From Pavlovales sp. CCMP2436 (taxonomy: Eukaryota > Haptophyta > Pavlovophyceae > Pavlovales), in contig MU631568.1 in assembly GCA_026770615.1 (NCBI GenBank), positions 53,814 through 69,427 on the forward strand: 15,614 nt of DNA, given 5' to 3'. This document shows, in pieces, positions 8,157 to 14,300 of the stretch (position 1 is the stretch's first letter; each line of letters begins with the position of its first letter). The notes under the pieces were generated by a model that ran no database searches, was not told the origin of the DNA, and saw nothing but the letters and a program-made list of their open reading frames with translations. The position numbers were made by a program, and so were the translations under genes.

Positions 8157-8717
8157 ATGGCCACACCCGCGCGGCTTCTCGACACGGAGGGCGTGCTACG
8201 CCAGGCCGTGCTTCGTGCGCTCCGCGACGCTACACCCGATCAGAGCCCCGCGCCGCGCTCCGAGCGCACGACCGAGCGGCGGCACCTCTCGCCCGGCTCG
8301 GCCGCCGCGGCGGCGGCTGAGACGCCGCGCCGCGCCTCGGCGGCACGCGTCTCGGGGGGCACATCAACCTCCCCTGTTCTCTCCGTGCATGGAGGGCTGA
8401 GCGATGAGGAGTTGCGCGAGCTGCTCGCGAGACACGTGGAGGAAGAGGCGTGCACGACTGTACTCCTCGACGCCATCCGCTCTTCTCGCGAGCGCCGCCG
8501 CCCGCTCGCGCCGCGCAACAGCGTTGCCAAGCTCTCGCCGAGCTTAGCCGCCTTCGCGCAGGAGGGTGGCTCGCTCGACGAGTCGCCCTTGCTCGACGAG
8601 GCCGTGCGTCAGCTCGAGCGCTGGCTGCTTCTGGGCGCGGACTTTCTCAACTCGATCAACAGCCTCGAGCAACTCTGCGAGCAGTTCGTGGCGCACCACC
8701 GCGAGCTCGCCGCGCAG
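8157..8717 (+). CDS. Exon 1 (start codon exon), 187 codons
   Basis: Starts at ATG 8157 and ends ...GAGCTCGCCGCGCAG before gtgcgg, phase 0. The first ~77 residues are low-complexity (Ala, Arg, Ser, Thr). From about residue 78 it looks folded or helical (LSDEELRELLARHVEEEA, then LERWLLLGADFLNSINSLEQ), the most complex and probably most informative part of the protein for a homology search. The following 130-nt intron (8718-8847) is C/T-rich. Confidence 0.75.
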
Positions 8718-11312
8718 GTGCGGGCCACTACTACTGGGCCTGCGAGTGTCCCACTTGCCGCCTCCCACCCCCGCCCCTCACCACCAATCATCACCACTTT
8801 TCTCGCCACGCCCGCTCCCTCTTCCCCCTCCCTCCGCCCCCGCCTAGGCCGCCGCCCACTACGAGGCGAGCGAACGGGAGGCGGCCGAGAGCGACGCCGT
8901 GCATGCGACGCACGCCGCCGCCGCCGCACTCGCCGCGCTCGGCGAGGGCGCAGATGCCGCTGTCGCGCTCGCCGGCGCGCAGCAGACCCACCGGACGAGC
9001 GGTGGCTCCGCCGCCGTCGCCGCCGCCGAGCGCGCGGCCGCGGCGGCGCGTGCGGCGGTCAATCGCGCGCTGGCGGCGGAGGCGGGGAGGAAGGAGGCGG
9101 AGGCGGACGCGCGCTCTACGCGGGTGGAGGCGGACGCCGCGAGCGCAGACGCGGCTGAGGCGAGGGAGGAGCTGCGGCAGGTGCGCGCAGACGCCGCCTC
9201 CAACGCCTCCGCCGAGTCGCGCACGTTTGAGCGGGCGAGCCGCGAGGCGGCGGCCGAGGGCGCGCGCGCGCTGAGGGGGCTTGAGCGCGCACGGGATGAG
9301 GCGGAGGCGGAGGTTGAGGCGGCGGCGGAGGAAGCGCGCGAGGGGCGCGACGCGGTTCGCGCGGCGCAGGCGGAGGTGGAGGCGGCGCGCGCCGAGACGG
9401 TACGCGCCTCTGGCATGCTCTCTGGCACAGCGTGGTCTTTGGCATCGCATTCTTGTTGGCACAGCGTGGTCTGGCGTGCACTGGAGCACGCGCGTGCTGG
9501 GGCGCATGCACCCATGCGTTATTATTCTCATCATCATCATCACCAGCATCTTCATCATCATCATGATCATCATCATCATCATCAATACTATTACCACTCA
9601 CCCGGGGCATCTCTCTCTCTCTTGCATGGCAGTGTCTTCTCCTCTGACTCCCCACACTGCGCTTCTTCTTCTCTCATCCTCTCCCTCCCCCCTCCCCCCC
9701 CATCGCAGGCGGGCGAGCGCGAGGCGACGCGGCGCGTGCGATCCGAACTGGCGGCCGCACGCGCAGTTGCGAGCCGAGAGGCGGCGGTGGGCGCGGCGGC
9801 GGGCGCGGCGTGCGAGGCTGCGATGCGCGCGGTGGAGCAGGGGCGGAGGGAGGCGGACGGGAAGGCCGTGGCCGCCGCGCTGGCGGTCGGTGCCTCGGCG
9901 GAGGTTAGTTATTGACCAATAACTAATATCTAAAAACTAAAAAAAAAACACTTATCACTAAAAACTCATCACTAACGGATGTGCGGGTGTCGCGTTGTTT
10001 ATATATTCATGATTAATGATTAATGATTATAACTCATAACTTAAACTCAAAGTGCGCAGGCGGTCGAGCTCTAACTCATTTCTTATCTTTTGTCACTGTG
10101 TGTCACATACGTCCTGTGTGTCACACATGTCACTGCCATGCACCACAAGAAACTAATGAAATAATTAGTTAGCATGCAGGCGGTTGAGCTTGATAATATT
10201 TATAATTCATTATTCATTATTAATATTTAACTATTTAAATATTTCGCAGGCGGTCGAGCTTGCCGTTGCTTCTGCGCTGCGCCGTGCGAACGCAGACCGA
10301 GAGGTTTTTTTTTTTCTAACCTATCCTTTTTTTTCTTCTTCTTTTTTTGAATGCCCCCCGACTTGCAGCCCGAAGGCACGTACACCGCTCGCATGCCGTC
10401 TACAGCACTATTTAGTATTTAGGAAAAAAGTGAGCCTGCCATCTGAAACTCCCGTTGCTTCTGCCCTAACCCTATCTATCTATGTAATCATTTAATTTTA
10501 ATGATTTCAACCAGAACTCGGAACGGCAATCTTCTTTATTTAATTGTAGTTATTTAAAACAGTGAAAACGGTGCAGGTGCAGCTGTCTCATTTCAGATTT
10601 ATGTGATTACTGATTTACGGTTATGAATCAGGACTCCGAGCGCCGATCCGCGCAGGTGCAGCCAAGGGAGTAGAGCAGCCGTCTCATATTAGCTTTATGT
10701 GATTTACGGTTATTAATATCTAATTATTTGAATCAGGACTCGGATCGCCGATCCGCGCAGGTGCAGCGTGCCCTGTCGCTGGCCACCGAGCGGCTCGAGT
10801 CCCTCTCGCGCGCTGTCGGCGCAGACGGCGCGGCCACGGGTAATAACTAGTATTTGAGTTGTAATATTTGGTTTGATTTGATTCTGAGTTGACGTCCGCT
10901 CATACGCTACACCGTGGTCATCATAACGTTGATGATGATGATGATGATGAGAATACTAATGAGAATACTAATAGTAGTAGTTGTAGTAGTAATGATGATG
11001 ATGAGAATACTACTAATACAACTACTGCTACACCTCCTACTAGCAGGCAGTGGAGACTCGGTGCTGGTTCCGCTTCTCTTCTCTCTCGGGGGTAGCTTTG
11101 CGCCCACCGCCGACGCCGCCGCCGTCGCCACCGCCGCTGCCGCCGCCACGACCCAGGCCTCCCCCTCACGCACGGCTCTCGGCAGCCTGACCCTTGCGCA
11201 CAGTCTGGGGAGTCCGGGAGGCAGGGAAGGGAGTCAGGGTGAGGAAGTTGCCCTGTCCGGAGCTCTTGAGCGGCTGGAGCGTGCGCTCGCGAGTGCGGCG
11301 GACGCGGGGGAG

Positions 11313-11350
<38 letters not shown>

Positions 11351-14300
11351 GGGGGAGCAGGCGCGTCAAGCAGAATGAGAAGAGCTGTAGTAGTCAAGTA
11401 GGTGAAGTAAAGTACTGGCAGTAACTTTAATCAAAATACTACTCGCCACAAATGCTAATATTATTCAAAAAAAAATACAGCGAGCCGCTCAGCGCACGAA
11501 TGTCATGGATCGCGCCGCTTCCCTGACGAGCGAGTGGACAGCCACCTTGCGCGCCGCTTCGCTGGAGGTGTGCCCCCTGCCAACCTTTTTTTAGTAATAC
11601 TTCCTTTAACGAAGCCTGGATCACTACCACTATCACTACTACTACCACTACTGACTCTGACACTGACACTGACACGAGTTGAACACAACCGTTCTCACCC
11701 TGCCCCTTCCAAAATCACGACTACTGCCTTAATGCGAATAACCAAAATAATAATAATAATAACGTACCAATAATATTATTATTAATAATAATGGCATACC
11801 TATAATAATAATAATAAACCATAATGAACAGGTCCAGGCCGCCGTTGCGGCTGCAGAAAGTTCGGCGGAGTCCGAAGCAGAGACGCGCAAAGCACTCGAA
11901 AGAGGTACCCAATAACTAATCATACTTAAGAGAAATAGAAACAGAAAATAAGAAGAAAAAAAACACTCGAGCGAGGTAAATAGATATAAATTGATCTAAA
12001 TAAGTCACAAACACACGCAAAGCACTCGAAAGGTACTCATACTGAATAGACATAGATATAAATAACTCACAGACAACACACGCAAAACACTCGAGCGAGG
12101 TACTCAATAACTAATTATGATGAATATGAATAGATATAAATGAACAACAAACAACAAACGCAAAGCACCCAAGCGTAGTGTAAACATCAATAAAGGAATA
12201 CTAATACGAATACTAATATCAATACTTCTAAAAATATATATAAAAAAAGCGTGCGAGCGCGCGGCGGGGGCGGCGGCGGAGGCGGGGAGGGAGCGGGGAA
12301 GGGCCGAGGCGGCCGAGCAACGAGCGAGGGAGATGGAGGAGGGGGTGGAGGAGAGGGTGCGGGAGGTGGAGGAAAGAGCGAGGGAGGTGCAGCAGAGAGT
12401 GCAGCAGGGGATGCATCAGCGAGCGAGGGAGGAGGAGCAGAGAGCGAGAGAGGTGGAGGAGCGAGTGCAGCAGCGAGCGAGAGCGGCGGAGCAGGGGATG
12501 GAGGCGAGAGCGAGGGAGGTGCGGGTGGCTGAACAAAAGACGAGGGAGATTGAGGGCAGGGCGCAGGCGCAGCTGCTGGCCTCCGAGATCAGCACGGCCG
12601 AGCTCGGCGCCGCCCTCGCCGCCGTCCGCGCCCAGTCCCGCCTCGCCGCCGAATCAGCCGCTGCCGCAGCCGTCGCCGCAGCAGCCGCCTCCAAGGACGC
12701 CGCAACGTCCGCCGCCGCCGAGTCCCGGCATGCCGCCGAGGCTGCCACGGCGCACTACCAGGCGGCCGCCGCCGTCACCGCCGCCGTCGCGGCACGGGAA
12801 GCGCTCGCGACATCGGGTGGGCTTTTTTTTTTTTTTTTTTTTTTTTTTTTGCGGGTTTTTTGCGGGTATGCGATCGCGCATCTCAGTGCACATGCTCACA
12901 CACTTACGCTATTCATTAGACGTGTATGTTTATGTACATGTACGTGGTTTTCCTAATCCTGACCCTACCCAACACAACAGGCAAATGTGCAAACCAGTGT
13001 GTTACTCGACGGCTGGCTGAGCACACAGGCACACTCGCTACGGGAAGCAGCCCAGGGCGGTGCCCAAGCCATCGCCAACTCCGCAGCATCCGCCACCGCC
13101 GCCGCCGTCGACGAACTCGAGTCTGTGAGTTCGGAGCTGCGGACGCGCCTTGCGGAGGCGGCAGCACTCATGGCGGAAGCGGAGGTTTTTTTTTTTTTTT
13201 AGCAATAACAATAATAAATTTAAGAAGAAGAAGAAAAAGAAGAAGATAATATTGTGACAGCCGCAATTATGGCCGAGGTGGAGGTTTGTATACTTTTTAC
13301 ATTTAGTCGCAGTATTAGTATAGTGCTTTTATTAGTCATAGTGGTAGTAGCAGTATCACTATAGTATTATTATATTTATGATAGGGATTCAAGCTGGCGT
13401 CTGACTGTTTTGAATTACTCCACAGGCGCAAAGGAGGGTGTTGGATTTTTTTTAAAAATTACGGTGCAACAATTTGTTCTAATTTGTATATAATTGTATA
13501 ACCCAATTTCCCAGGCGGAGGCGCGCAGAGGCAGGCGGCAGGCAGTGGGCGATGCGCGGGAGGGAATGGAAGGGCTGCTGGCGGGGGGAAGAGCGCAGCT
13601 GGCCATGCTCGAGGGAGAGCTCGCGCAGACGATACGTGAGGTACGTTTTAAACTTTTTTTTTTTTTTTTTTTTGATGTCCTCTGATACACACTCCAGTGC
13701 CATATGGCGTGTGGCGATTTGCGTATCATCTAACAATCAAAAGGAGAAGAGTTTTATCCATATTAGTCTTATTATACTTTCGAATCATAATAAGAATGAT
13801 AATAAGAATAGTCTGTATTCTTCGTAGTGTTACTCTTGTTACTCTTGTTGTTGTCGATGAGCGAGTGTGCACACGATGCGAGAGATGCGTAAGTATCATA
13901 TAATGAATACTGATATTACTCTCCTTCTGATTGTTATAGTATTGTTATTATTCGAATAATATTATACATCATTTATGATTCTCTTCTTCTGCTGAGTATC
14001 TTATCGGTATGACGATGCGTGAGATGCGTATACTCATAATAACAATCAGAAGAAGTGTATTCTCAATTATTATTCTTAGTATTAGTTTTGTTATCGTTCC
14101 GAATCATACTGATATTCTGGATTCTGTTACTATTGTAACCCCCCTCACACCCCCCTCGTACCCCCCCCTCACACCGCCGCGCCGGCTCTGACGTTTTCGA
14201 TGCGCAGCGTGCCTTTTTTTAGAATAGTTGGCCCTGTCTCTATTTCTATGTTTCGCTCATTTCATTATTTCATTATTCATCATTGGCATACAGGCACACC

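Noticed and set aside
8240..9655. Several minus-strand open frames of 70-270 codons opposite exons 1 and 2
   Set aside because: They are shadows of very GC-rich coding DNA, and Arg/Pro/Ala-only composition shows no independent signal.
11349..11378. Exon continuing after the second 13-bp copy (ARQAE then TGA)
   Set aside because: It hits a stop after five codons, while skipping to the acceptor at 11480 keeps frame for the rest of the gene. Kept only as an alternative ending.
13185..13202. An 18-nt intron made of GT, T14 and AG
   Set aside because: Too short to splice by known mechanisms, and the sequence after it (CAA TAA) stops at once.
13261..13283. 23-nt exon ending GAGGTGGAG|gt
   Set aside because: Its length breaks phase between the flanking phase-0 exons.
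13426..13437. 12-nt micro-exon (cacag|GCGCAAAGGAGG|gtgttg)
   Set aside because: It keeps phase, but the sequence is too short to support without transcript data.
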